In this document: piece after piece, positions 51,129 to 61,061 of the stretch | How positions within the stretch are numbered: position 1 is the stretch's first letter | Layout: each line of letters opens with the position of its first letter | Assembly (NCBI GenBank): GCA_030536555.1 | Contig: JAUNPU010000019.1 | Location: 1-64,000 of the forward strand | Reading direction: 5' to 3' | Source of the DNA: Eubacteriales bacterium | Lineage (GTDB): Bacteria; Bacillota; Clostridia; Lachnospirales; Lachnospiraceae | DNA length: 64,000 bases | Notes under the pieces: generated by a model | What the model was told of the DNA's origin: nothing | Databases searched by the model: none | What the model saw: the letters and a program-made list of their open reading frames with translations, nothing else | Program-made: the position numbers and the translations under genes

Positions 51129-51132
51129 ATAT

Positions 51133-51171
51133 CATTCGTGTCGTTGGGAGGTGTTCTCCGTGACACGAATG
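51133..51171. other. 10-bp inverted repeat in the leader of tRNA-Lys copy 2
   Basis: CATTCGTGTC (51133-51142) and GACACGAATG (51162-51171), a perfect inverted repeat between the -10 box and the tRNA. Absent from copy 1. Confidence 0.7.
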
Positions 51172-51173
51172 TT

Positions 51174-51202
51174 ATTCTAACTCAAAGGTCAGAATTTGTC
51201 AA
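51174..51202 (-). promoter_or_regulatory. Promoter of tRNA-Lys copy 2
   Basis: Minus-strand TTGACA (51202-51197), 17-bp spacer, TAGAAT (51179-51174). Confidence 0.78.
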
Positions 51203-51255
51203 CACTTTCTTTCAGAAATTTTTACAAAAATTTTTCAAAACTTTCTCCAGGCGGC

Positions 51256-51570
51256 TTATGCCTCGCGGATCATCTTCTCCACAACGTCCTTCGACTGCAC
51301 GCCGATCAGCTTGTTCACCGGCTGACCGCCCTTGAATACCATCAGGGTCGGAATAGTCATGACGCCGTACTTCATAGCGATATCCTCGTTCTCGTCCACA
51401 TTCAGCTTGCCTACTACTGCCACGCCGTCCAGCTCTGCTGCCAGCTTCTCTACCAGCGGGGCCATCATCTTGCAGGGACCGCACCAGTCTGCATAGAAAT
51501 CCACCAGCACTGCTTTGTCAGACTGCAGTACCTCTGCATCAAAATTCGCGGTTGTAAACTTTTTCTCCAT
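51256..51570 (-). CDS. trxA: Thioredoxin
   Basis: 104 residues, the standard thioredoxin length. Redox-active WCGPCK at about 30-35 in VLVDFYADWCGPCKMMAP, cis-proline in VMTIPTLMVFKGG. Cytoplasmic disulfide reductant. AAGGAG precedes the ATG. It lies downstream of trmB on the same strand, with 333 bases between. Confidence 0.96.
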   Translation of the reverse strand: MEKKFTTANFDAEVLQSDKAVLVDFYADWCGPCKMMAPLVEKLAAELDGVAVVGKLNVDENEDIAMKYGVMTIPTLMVFKGGQPVNKLIGVQSKDVVEKMIREA

Positions 51571-51903
51571 GATTATTGTTCTCCTTCTTCTTATATTGTG
51601 GCGATCCCGGGGATTCCCGGGCCGCTGTGTTACCCATAACTGTTGTCCGTCTCCGTCTCCTGCAACTCACCGTCTTCCACAGTTCACTGCCTTCTCCACT
51701 TCCTTAAAACACCGACACCACTTTAAGATCAGGCGGTTCAGACCTTCCTTGTCGCTGTTTGCGCAGCGCAGTCGGCAGATCAGCTTGTGTTTCAGTCCCA
51801 TATACTCACCGGTCCCTGGTTCTTCCCGATCAGTATATGAAGAATCAGCCCATGCCGGACCCGCAGATGCCGAATCCACAAATACAAATCTAGTATATGC
51901 AGA
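51571..51903. other. Intergenic region between trxA and trmB
   Basis: 333 bases. A 44-codon minus-strand frame (about 51667-51801, Cys-rich, basic) has only a weak ribosome site and no recognisable family, so no gene is called. No clear promoter or terminator was found. Confidence 0.5.
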
Positions 51904-52539
51904 TTATCTGCTTGCTATCAGCTTGCAGATCGGATTCCCCATCGCGGAGAACTTCGTCTCATACTCGGTCATCACATTGCCCTCAACCATCGCGCTGTGA
52001 TGCAGGTCGTGGGTAAATGCGTCAATCTTCCAGCCTGCCTCCGGAATGGCTTCCAGGGAATAGGCAAACAGACCCTGATTATCCGTCTTGAACTCCACAT
52101 GTCCGTCCTTCTTCAGGATCTGGTCATACACCTTCATAAAGTCCGGGGAAGTAAGACGGCGCTTGGCATGGCGGTCCTTCGGCCACGGGTCGGAGAAGTT
52201 CAGGTAAATCTTCGATATCTCTTCCGGCGCAAAGAACTGGTTCAGCTCAATGGCATCCACACACATAAAGTAAATATTCGGCAGCTCCAGCTCTGCACGC
52301 TTCTGCAGCGCCCGCAGCAGCACGCTGGAATAGCGCTCGATTCCGATATAATTGGTCTCCGGGTTCTTCGCCGCAAGCTCCATGATGAACTTGCCCTTTC
52401 CCATGCCGACCTCGATCTCGATGGGGTGGTCATTGCCGAACAGCTCGCGGTATCTGCCCCGGTGCTGCTCCGGCATCTGTATCACATACGGGCTGGTCGC
52501 GATGGCTTCCTCTGCGCCCTGTATATGGCGTAATCTCAT
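51904..52539 (-). CDS. trmB: tRNA (guanine-N7-)-methyltransferase
   Basis: 211 residues from the ATG at 52539, which has TGGAGG upstream; a longer frame to 52563 contains this site. SAM-dependent enzyme that makes m7G46 in the tRNA variable loop. The SAM site is in IEIEVGMGKGKFIMELA and NYIGIERYSSVLLRAL; the catalytic/family motif LNFSDPWPKDRHAKRRLTSPDF is complete. The C-terminal FKTDNQGLFAYSL and TEYETKF also match the family. Confidence 0.96.
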   Translation of the reverse strand: MRLRHIQGAEEAIATSPYVIQMPEQHRGRYRELFGNDHPIEIEVGMGKGKFIMELAAKNPETNYIGIERYSSVLLRALQKRAELELPNIYFMCVDAIELNQFFAPEEISKIYLNFSDPWPKDRHAKRRLTSPDFMKVYDQILKKDGHVEFKTDNQGLFAYSLEAIPEAGWKIDAFTHDLHHSAMVEGNVMTEYETKFSAMGNPICKLIASR

Positions 52540-53146
52540 AAATATTATCCTCCAGACTTTCAAAATACCAGCAGGCTAATGCCTGTATCCAGTTCCATTC
52601 TACCATCCGGGCACGCTCTTGGCAAGAAACATATTCGCCGCCGGGCTGCTGCATTTCTCCGCCACAAGTGAAGTGTTTTTGGACAATTAAAGCCGATAAT
52701 TCAAAAAATTATCCAATCCCCGCTCTAAATGCTCTGTTTCAACCTCTAAATCAGGTGTTTTGGACAATTTTAACCTGAAACCCCTGAAAATTGTCCAACA
52801 ATCTCAGAATTTTGGATAATTGCAGCTCGATATCGGACATAATTGTCCAAATTAGCCTTATGTAAACCAGTAAGCACCGCTCCTTCGGGCATGATTGGAC
52901 AATTTTTTCAAAATCCGGCATTTACTGTCCAAAGCAGGCATGTCTCTGCGACTATTTCATACATTCGTTACATCCTGTTCACAAATTTTTCAAATTGTAA
53001 TGTTACATTTTCCTTACAATAGCGATAATCTGTGTTTTTTTGCGTGCGCAATTTACGCTGTTGTAGTATAATGGAACCAAACGGACATGTCTTCATAAGG
53101 GGACATTCACAATAGATCCGGGGGGAACAAACAAAGGAGGACAGCT
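52540..53146. other. Intergenic region containing element B and a TATAAT box
   Basis: About 600 bases without a gene. Element B occupies 52679-52932. TATAAT at 53067-53072 lies 75 bases before the DUF4145/SH3 gene but has no good -35. Confidence 0.65.
52679..52932. repeat. Element B: four 38-39-nt TTGGACAATT inverted-repeat units
   Basis: Units at 52679-52716, 52760-52798, 52812-52850 and 52895-52932. Gaps are 43, 13 and 44 bases. As in element A the third unit begins with TTGGATAATT and the gap between units 2 and 3 is 13 bases. Loops are unrelated to those of element A. Confidence 0.85.
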
Positions 53147-54202
53147 ATGGCAAATACGAATGCAAACAGCAGCTGGGAGAAGATACAGGGCGGGGTGAAA
53201 GAGACGGAGCGTCTGATCGGGCAGCGGGATTACAATTCTGCCATGATGAAGGCGCGCCAGACACTGGAATTCATGGTAAAGCAGCTTGCGGAGCGGGCAG
53301 GGATCATCGAGAGCAGCGACTTGAAGGAGATGATCGACATTCTGTTCGAGAATCAGTGGATCAGCAAGGCCACCTGTGAGCACTATCACAAGATCCGCAT
53401 GATCGGCAACAAGGCAGCTCACGAGGGCGACACCAGTGCATACAATGCCAATCAGGCATATCATATGCTGTCGCAGGAGGTTTACACCTTTGCGAACAAC
53501 CACAGCAACGCGCAGAAGGGTTCCCGCGTGAAACCGGCGGCCCGCTCCAGCACACAGACCAACGGCAGCTTCGGCGGCGCAAACAACAGCTCCGGCGGAC
53601 GCGGCAGCGCAACCAACAGTAACTTCGGCAGCGCAAACACCACCAGCTCCAGCGGACGCGGCAGCGCAACCAACGGCAGCTTCGGCAACACAAACACCAG
53701 CTCCGCCGGCACCTCCAACGGCCAGACCGCTGCCCGGAGCGCAGCGGCTGCAGGCAGAGGCACACAGTCGAGACGTCCTGCGGCAGCCTCCTCCAACCGG
53801 AGCCGCAGACGCCAGCCGCAGAAGCGGCGCGGGTTCACTGCTTACGACCTTCTGAAGCTGCTGATACCGGTGCTGTGCATCGTGCTGCTGTTCTTTGTGG
53901 TCAAGCTGTTCAAGCCGGGCAAGGACGACACCAAGCCGACCAAAGAGCAGGTGACTACCGAGGCTGCTGCCGAGACTGCCGGCACCGAGGCACCGGAGAC
54001 TGAGGCGGAGGCTGCCGTGACCTACAAGACCACGACCACGCTGAATGTCCGCCCGGAACCAAGCACGGATTCTGAGCGTATCGGTCAGCTGCCGGGCGGC
54101 ACCGCAGTTGAGTATGTGGGTGCTCATGATGAAGAATGGGCGATCATTCTCTATGAAGGACAGGAGGCCTACGTGGCAAGTCAGTATCTTACAACCGAAT
54201 AA
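53147..54202 (+). CDS. DUF4145 - membrane helix - SH3 domain protein
   Basis: 351 residues; AAGGAGG precedes the ATG. Residues 1-120 look like a DUF4145 helical domain (YNSAMMKARQTLEFMVKQLAERAG, HYHKIRMIGNKAAHEG). About 125-220 is a Ser/Gly/Asn-rich repeat linker (units like GSATNGSFG). A basic stretch SRRRQPQKRRG comes before one membrane helix (about 240-262), then a Thr/Glu-rich spacer and a C-terminal bacterial SH3 domain (LNVRPEPSTDSERIGQLPGG ... EEWAIILYEGQEAYVASQYL). So DUF4145 should be inside and SH3 outside, bound to the wall. Function unknown. Monocistronic with a terminator. Confidence 0.82.
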   Translation: MANTNANSSWEKIQGGVKETERLIGQRDYNSAMMKARQTLEFMVKQLAERAGIIESSDLKEMIDILFENQWISKATCEHYHKIRMIGNKAAHEGDTSAYNANQAYHMLSQEVYTFANNHSNAQKGSRVKPAARSSTQTNGSFGGANNSSGGRGSATNSNFGSANTTSSSGRGSATNGSFGNTNTSSAGTSNGQTAARSAAAAGRGTQSRRPAAASSNRSRRRQPQKRRGFTAYDLLKLLIPVLCIVLLFFVVKLFKPGKDDTKPTKEQVTTEAAAETAGTEAPETEAEAAVTYKTTTTLNVRPEPSTDSERIGQLPGGTAVEYVGAHDEEWAIILYEGQEAYVASQYLTTE

Positions 54203-54508
54203 TTTTGAAAGAGCCGGCTCCTGATGAGTCCGGCTTTTTTCGTTCTTTCGCGCATTCATGACATTTCACAAAAAAGACTTTGTTAAAAATTTAATTTTTA
54301 ATTATTTTCACGATGGAAATTTTCGTAAAAGCGAGTATGATGGAAGGTGGAGAATCTTATGCGACTATAAGGTTCTAATTATAATGGAATACTGTTACTC
54401 AGATATCTGATTTCCCGGCGGCCTGTTTTCTTTAAGTTATCACAATATGGCACCGGGAAATCCGGGTTATAGGGGCAGTATATCAAATAAAAACCAAGGA
54501 GGATAGCG
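54203..54508. other. Leader region of the V-type ATPase operon
   Basis: 306 bases. After the SH3 gene terminator the region is A+T-rich. A TATAAT at 54380-54385 has no good -35. A perfect 10-bp inverted repeat (54409-54418 GATTTCCCGG, 54453-54462) lies downstream and would form a stem in the mRNA leader. Confidence 0.5.
54212..54240 (+). terminator. Terminator of the DUF4145/SH3 gene
   Basis: AGCCGG/CCGGCT stem (54212-54217 with 54230-54235) and a T run. Confidence 0.8.
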
Positions 54509-54820
54509 ATGGATACTGTAATTAAGAAGATATCCGAAATCGAGGCTGCAGCCGTCTCCGTCATGGACAATGCCAATGCCCGCAAAAAAGCGTTCGCCAG
54601 GGAAATGGAGGACCGGACCCGAGACTTTGACCGGCAGATCGAGGAAGAGACGGAACATTCTATCCAGGAGCTCCGTTCCCGCATGGAAACTGAGATGCGT
54701 TCCAGGCTGTCAAAGCAGAAGTCCGACGCGGAGGCTCTGCTGGTGCAAATGGAACAGAATTACGAAGACCACCATCAGGAGTATGCCAAACGCCTGTTCC
54801 GGTCTCTGATTGAGGAGTGA
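54509..54820 (+). CDS. V-type ATP synthase subunit G/H (peripheral stalk)
   Basis: 103 residues, one continuous helix rich in Glu, Arg and Lys with heptad spacing, the typical G/H stalk subunit that pairs with subunit E. AAGGAGG precedes the ATG. First gene of the operon; four bases before subunit C. Identity rests on position and coiled-coil character rather than on a conserved motif. Confidence 0.75.
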   Translation: MDTVIKKISEIEAAAVSVMDNANARKKAFAREMEDRTRDFDRQIEEETEHSIQELRSRMETEMRSRLSKQKSDAEALLVQMEQNYEDHHQEYAKRLFRSLIEE

Positions 54821-54824
54821 TGCC

Positions 54825-55868
54825 ATGAGCCTGTTGACTTACAGCGGAATCACCACCAAGGTCCGGGCGATGCAGAGCCATCTGCTGTCCGAGGAGCAGT
54901 TTCAGACCATGGCAGGACTGGAGGATGTGCGCAGCGCTGCCGATTTCCTGAAACAGCAGCCGGCCTATGCGGACATTTTCACTGATCTGGATGACACCAG
55001 ACTGCACCGCGGCTTTATCGAGCAGCTTCTGACCCGGTCAGAATACCGTGATTTCGCAAAATTGTACCGGTTCTCCAGTCTTTCCCAGCGAAAGTTCCTG
55101 GATCTGTATTTTCTTCACTATGAGATTGACATCATCAAACAGATCTTAAGGAACGTTATCAGCAGCCGGAAAGCGGACTTAAACCTGTCCATGTTTCAGG
55201 AATTTTTTGAGCGTCATGCGTCCGTGGATCTGATTGCCCTCTCCCAGTCGGCTGATCTGGCGGAATTTACCACCCGTCTGGAAGGAAGCGTCTACGAGGG
55301 ACTGCTGACCCGACTGTCAGACAGCGGCGAGGCGACCCTGTTCGACTACGAGATGGCGCTGGACCTGTATTACTTTAAGACCATCTGGAGAACCAAGAAG
55401 AAGATTCTGAGCAAAGCGGAGCAGAGCATCCTGAATGAGTGCTTCGGCTGCCGTCTGGACCTTCTGAATGTCCAGTGGATCTACCGGTCCAAGAAGTATT
55501 ACCACCTGCCTGCCGCCGACATTTACGGGCTGCTGATCCCGGTCAGCTACCGCCTGCGCAGCGAGCAGATCCGACAGATGGCAGAAGCCGCCTCTTTAGA
55601 TGACTTCTATGCTGCTCTGAAGGATACTTATTATGGAGGAACGGACCCGGCACGGCTGGAAGCGCAGCCGGACGTGGAGCTTCTTTACCATCAGATCCTG
55701 AATCAGATCTACGCGAAGACCAGCCGGAAGCACCCCTACTCCATTGCCATTCTGGATTCCTACTTTTATTTCAAGGAGCTGGAGATGAGAAAGATCGTCA
55801 CCACCATTGAGGGAATCCGCTATGGTCTCGGTGCCGGAGAGATCCTTGCACTAATCAAGAAACAGTAA
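54825..55868 (+). CDS. V-type ATP synthase subunit C (AC39 type)
   Basis: 347 residues from the ATG at 54825, which has GAGGAG nine bases upstream. V-ATPase subunit C/d fold, all helical: RAMQSHLLSEEQFQTMAG, FLDLYFLHYEIDIIKQILRNV, YYHLPAADIYGLLIPVSYRL and FYFKELEMRKIVTTIEGIRYGL. It joins the central stalk to the membrane ring. Followed 13 bases later by subunit I. Confidence 0.9.
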   Translation: MSLLTYSGITTKVRAMQSHLLSEEQFQTMAGLEDVRSAADFLKQQPAYADIFTDLDDTRLHRGFIEQLLTRSEYRDFAKLYRFSSLSQRKFLDLYFLHYEIDIIKQILRNVISSRKADLNLSMFQEFFERHASVDLIALSQSADLAEFTTRLEGSVYEGLLTRLSDSGEATLFDYEMALDLYYFKTIWRTKKKILSKAEQSILNECFGCRLDLLNVQWIYRSKKYYHLPAADIYGLLIPVSYRLRSEQIRQMAEAASLDDFYAALKDTYYGGTDPARLEAQPDVELLYHQILNQIYAKTSRKHPYSIAILDSYFYFKELEMRKIVTTIEGIRYGLGAGEILALIKKQ

Positions 55869-55881
55869 GGAGGAATTATAC

Positions 55882-57813
55882 GTGATAGAAAAAATGAAGT
55901 TCTTAAGCATCACCGGTCCGAAAGCCGACATCGACCGCGTCATTGACCAGTATCTGTCCCGCTACGAGATTCATCTGGAAAATGCGTTGTCCGAGCTGAA
56001 GACCGTGACCAGCTTAAGACCTTATCTGGAGATCAACCCCTACAAGGCGGAGCTGCAGCTGTCCGCTGAGCTGCTGGCTGAGGATAAGGGCGAACTGTCC
56101 GGGCAGACTTCCTGCCGGGAGATTTCCCTGGAAGATTCCGTCAAAGTCATCCGCGAGGTGAATGAGAAGCTGACGGGACTGCGCACAGAGAAGGCAGAGC
56201 TTGAGAAGCAGGCTGAGGTGATCCGCACCTCCATGGACAACCTGATTCCATTTGCGGACTTGAACTACAAGGTCAGCGATATTCTGCATTTTCAGTATGT
56301 GAAATTCCGCTTTGGACGGATGACCCACGAGTATTATAAGAAATTCATGGATTACGTGTACGACACCATCGATACCGTAGTCCACAAGTGTCAGGAGGAT
56401 GCCAATTATGTGTGGCTGGTGTACTTTGCGCCGGACACCTTATGCGACAAGATCGATGCCATTTTCGCATCTCTGCATTTTGAGCGCTTCTTCCTGCCGG
56501 ATGAGTATGAGGGCACGCCGGTGGAGGCGACCCACGCGCTGGAGGCAAAGCTTTCTGCCATTTACGACAAGGTCCGCAGCCTGGACAACCGGATTACTGC
56601 CATCATGGACCAGTACCGGGAGCAGCTTGTGGCCGCCAACCGGAAGCTGACCACCTTCTCCACCAACTTCGATGTGCGCAAGCTGGCAGCCTGCACCAAG
56701 CAGGACGACAACACCTTCTACATCCTCTGCGGATGGATGTCTGAAACGGATGCCGCAGCCTTCCGGAAGGAGTTAGAGCACGACACCGACACCTTCTGTC
56801 TGGTGGAGGACGACCACAACAACATCGTCAGCAAACCGCCGACCAAGTTAAAGAACCCGAAGCTGTTCAGACCCTTCGAGACCTTCATCCAGATGTACGG
56901 TCTTCCGGCTTACGACGAGCTTGACCCGACCATCATTCTGGGTCTGACCTACTCCTTCCTGTTCGGCTTCATGTTCGGCGATGTGGGACAGGGTCTGTGC
57001 CTGATGATCGGCGGCTACCTGCTGTACCGTGCGAAGAAAATGAACCTGGCAGCGATCATTTCCTGCTGCGGCTTCTTCTCCACGATCTTCGGATTCCTGT
57101 TCGGCAGTGTGTTCGGATTTGAGAATATCCTCGAACCTCTGTGGCTGCATCCGAAGTCAGCCATGATGAAGCTTCCCTTCATCGGCAACTTAAATACCGT
57201 GTTCGTGGTAGCAATCGCGCTGGGCATGGGCATCGTGCTGATGACCATGGTCCTGAATGTGATCAACAGCATCCGCAACCATGACCCGGAAAAAGCATGG
57301 TTCGATACCAACGGCGTAGCCGGCATCGTATTTTACGGTTCCCTCGCCCTGGTGATCGTCCTGTTCATGACCGGCAGCCCCCTTCCGGCGGCAGCAGTCA
57401 TGACCGTCATGTTCCTGCTTCCGCTGCTGGTCATTTTCTGCAAGGAGCCTCTCACGGCACTGGTAGAAAAGAAGGCAAAAATCATGCCGGAGGAGAAAGG
57501 CATGTTCTTCGTACAGGGCTTCTTTGAGCTGTTCGAGGTGCTGCTCAGCTACTTCTCCAACACCCTGTCCTTCGTCCGTGTGGGCGCATTTGCGGTCAGC
57601 CACGCAGCCATGATGGAGGTTGTCCTCATGCTGGCAGGCGCCGAGGCAGGCAGTCCCAACTGGCTGGTGGTTGTCCTGGGCAACCTGTTCGTCTGCGGTA
57701 TGGAGGGCCTGATCGTAGGCATCCAGGTACTGCGACTGGAGTACTACGAGCTGTTCAGCCGCTTCTACAAGGGAACCGGACGGCCGTTCAAGGCTTACGG
57801 CAAAACGGAATAA
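55882..57813 (+). CDS. V-type ATP synthase subunit I (a-subunit)
   Basis: 643 residues from a GTG start with AAGGAGG eight bases upstream. The N-terminal half is cytoplasmic with coiled coils (ENALSELKTVTSLRP, REVNEKLTGLRTEKAELEKQA). The C-terminal half holds about seven membrane helices starting at FETFIQMYGLPAYDELDPTIILGLTYSFLFGFMFGDVGQG, the signature of V-ATPase subunit I, and SNTLSFVRVGAFAVSHAAMM with the essential Arg facing the rotor ring. Carries ions through the membrane sector. Confidence 0.95.
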   Translation: MIEKMKFLSITGPKADIDRVIDQYLSRYEIHLENALSELKTVTSLRPYLEINPYKAELQLSAELLAEDKGELSGQTSCREISLEDSVKVIREVNEKLTGLRTEKAELEKQAEVIRTSMDNLIPFADLNYKVSDILHFQYVKFRFGRMTHEYYKKFMDYVYDTIDTVVHKCQEDANYVWLVYFAPDTLCDKIDAIFASLHFERFFLPDEYEGTPVEATHALEAKLSAIYDKVRSLDNRITAIMDQYREQLVAANRKLTTFSTNFDVRKLAACTKQDDNTFYILCGWMSETDAAAFRKELEHDTDTFCLVEDDHNNIVSKPPTKLKNPKLFRPFETFIQMYGLPAYDELDPTIILGLTYSFLFGFMFGDVGQGLCLMIGGYLLYRAKKMNLAAIISCCGFFSTIFGFLFGSVFGFENILEPLWLHPKSAMMKLPFIGNLNTVFVVAIALGMGIVLMTMVLNVINSIRNHDPEKAWFDTNGVAGIVFYGSLALVIVLFMTGSPLPAAAVMTVMFLLPLLVIFCKEPLTALVEKKAKIMPEEKGMFFVQGFFELFEVLLSYFSNTLSFVRVGAFAVSHAAMMEVVLMLAGAEAGSPNWLVVVLGNLFVCGMEGLIVGIQVLRLEYYELFSRFYKGTGRPFKAYGKTE

Positions 57814-57857
57814 GATTACATAACACACATTTTATTGATAAAAAGGAGATTAAAATC

Positions 57858-58289
57858 ATGACCTTATTAGCAAAAATCACTCTCGCTGTCGCATTACTGT
57901 TAAGCATCGCTCTTCCGTTCGGCGTATTTGCAGCCGGTGAGAAGACCAAAGGCCGCTACAAAACCGCTCTGGGCGTCAACGCTCTGCTCTTCATCGGCAC
58001 CGTCTGTGTGGCAACCGGTATGATCTTCACCGGCAACGCATACGCAGCAGAGACCACAGCCGCAGCAGCTAACAGCGCAGCAGGCTTCGGTTATCTTGCA
58101 GCAGCTCTGTCTGTGGGCCTGTCCTGCTTAGGCGGCGGTATTGCCGTATCCGCAGCAGCATCCGCAGCACTGGGCGCTATCAGTGAAGACGGCTCCATCC
58201 TTGGTAAATCCCTCATCTTCGTAGGTCTTGCCGAAGGTGTATGTCTGTACGGACTGATCATTTCCTTCATGATCTTAGGTAAGCTGTAA
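57858..58289 (+). CDS. V-type ATP synthase subunit K (rotor ring proteolipid)
   Basis: 143 residues. An N-terminal membrane helix pair (LLAKITLAVALLLSIALPFGVFA and ALGVNALLFIGTVCVATGMIF) precedes the ring hairpin. The ring helices are FGYLAAALSVGLSCLGGGIAVSAAASAALGAISE and GKSLIFVGLAEGVCLYGLIISFMIL with the ion-binding glutamate in GLAEGV. One ion site per subunit, as in F-type c subunits, although two extra helices are present. The Gln that helps Na+ binding in Enterococcus NtpK is not seen at the matching place. Confidence 0.9.
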   Translation: MTLLAKITLAVALLLSIALPFGVFAAGEKTKGRYKTALGVNALLFIGTVCVATGMIFTGNAYAAETTAAAANSAAGFGYLAAALSVGLSCLGGGIAVSAAASAALGAISEDGSILGKSLIFVGLAEGVCLYGLIISFMILGKL

Positions 58290-58292
58290 TCC

Positions 58293-58601
58293 ATGAAAAT
58301 GTACCTGATCAGCGACAACATCGACACCTGGACCGGCATGAGACTTGCCGGTGTGGAGGGCTGTGTTGTCCACGAAAAAGAAGAGCTGAAACAGGCGATC
58401 GATAAGGTTCTGGCCGACCCTGAAATCGGAATCGTGCTGCTGACAGAGAAGTTCGGACGGGATTTCCCGTCTCTGGTCAATGACGTAAAGCTTACGCATC
58501 CCCAGACTCTGTTCGTAGAGATTCCGGACCGTCACGGCACCGGCCGCAAGCCGGACTTTATCACTTCTTACGTTAACGAGGCCATCGGGCTGAAGCTTTG
58601 A
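58293..58601 (+). CDS. V-type ATP synthase subunit F
   Basis: 102 residues with a Rossmann-like fold: MKMYLISDNIDTWTGMRLAGVEG, then IGIVLLTEKFG and LFVEIPDRHGTG. Sits on the central rotor shaft. The start lies three bases after the subunit K stop; GGTAAGCTG is a poor ribosome site, so it is probably translated by coupling with K. Confidence 0.9.
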   Translation: MKMYLISDNIDTWTGMRLAGVEGCVVHEKEELKQAIDKVLADPEIGIVLLTEKFGRDFPSLVNDVKLTHPQTLFVEIPDRHGTGRKPDFITSYVNEAIGLKL

Positions 58602-58682
58602 GCCGCCCGTGCCGCCTGACCAACGGGACGAAAGCGACAGGCTGCAGTCCCGCCTATCACATTGAGAAAGCAGGTGACCATT

Positions 58683-59280
58683 TTGACCACTGAGGAAAAG
58701 TTACAGCACTTTCTGGATACCTGTATGGGGGACGCCCACACCCGCTCAAGCCGGATGCTGGACGAGTACCAGAGCGCTCTTGAGAAAACCTATGAAGAGC
58801 ACAAGACCGATGCCAGACGACGCGCAGACATGCAGCTTCGCCAGGAGACCGAGCGGATGGAGCGTGAGCTCAACAAGACCCTCTCCATCGAGCAGCTTGA
58901 CTTAAAGCGCGCACTGGGTCATAAACAGGAAGAACTGAAAGATAAATTATTTGTAGAGCTGAAAGACATGCTGGCCAATTTCCTGGAAACCAGAGAATAC
59001 CAGCAGCTTTTGGAACATCAGATCGAGAACGCCGTCCGTTTTGCCGGAAACGATGAGATCATCATCTATCTGGACCCGACGGACGAGGACAAGGTGCAGC
59101 GTCTGGCGCTGCATCACGGCAACGCCCGCATCCGGACCAGCGAATATTCCTTCTCCGGCGGCTGCCGTGCAGTCATCCCGTCCCGCCATATTCTGATTGA
59201 CAATTCCTTCCAGACCAAGCTGGAGGAGGCCCGGGAGAAGTTCCACTTCGACTTAAGCCTGACGAACGGAGGACAGACAA

Positions 59281-59288
<8 letters not shown>
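58683..59288 (+). CDS. V-type ATP synthase subunit E (peripheral stalk)
   Basis: 201 residues if the TTG at 58683 is the start (AGGTGA five bases upstream); an earlier TTG at 58662 would add seven residues but has no ribosome site. Long N-terminal helix to about residue 100, rich in Glu/Arg/Lys, then a globular domain with DEIIIYLDPTDEDKVQRLA and a SGGCRAVIPSRHILIDNSFQTKLEEAR segment, matching the family end. Pairs with subunit G. A 60-base gap after subunit F has no gene. Overlaps the start of subunit A by eight bases. Confidence 0.88.
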
Positions 59289-61047
<1,759 letters not shown>

Positions 61048-61061
61048 GGAGGGACTTTCAG

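Noticed and set aside
51667..51879. Possible small Cys-rich protein between trxA and trmB
   Set aside because: Weak ribosome site, no family, no promoter; kept only as an intergenic note.
52679..52932. Reading the element A/B hairpins as terminators
   Set aside because: The stems are A+T-rich with 19-base loops and no T tracts follow.
53093..54259. A 388-codon minus-strand frame opposite the DUF4145/SH3 gene
   Set aside because: The plus strand has a ribosome site, recognisable domains and a terminator; the minus product is Cys/Ala/Gly-rich without motifs.
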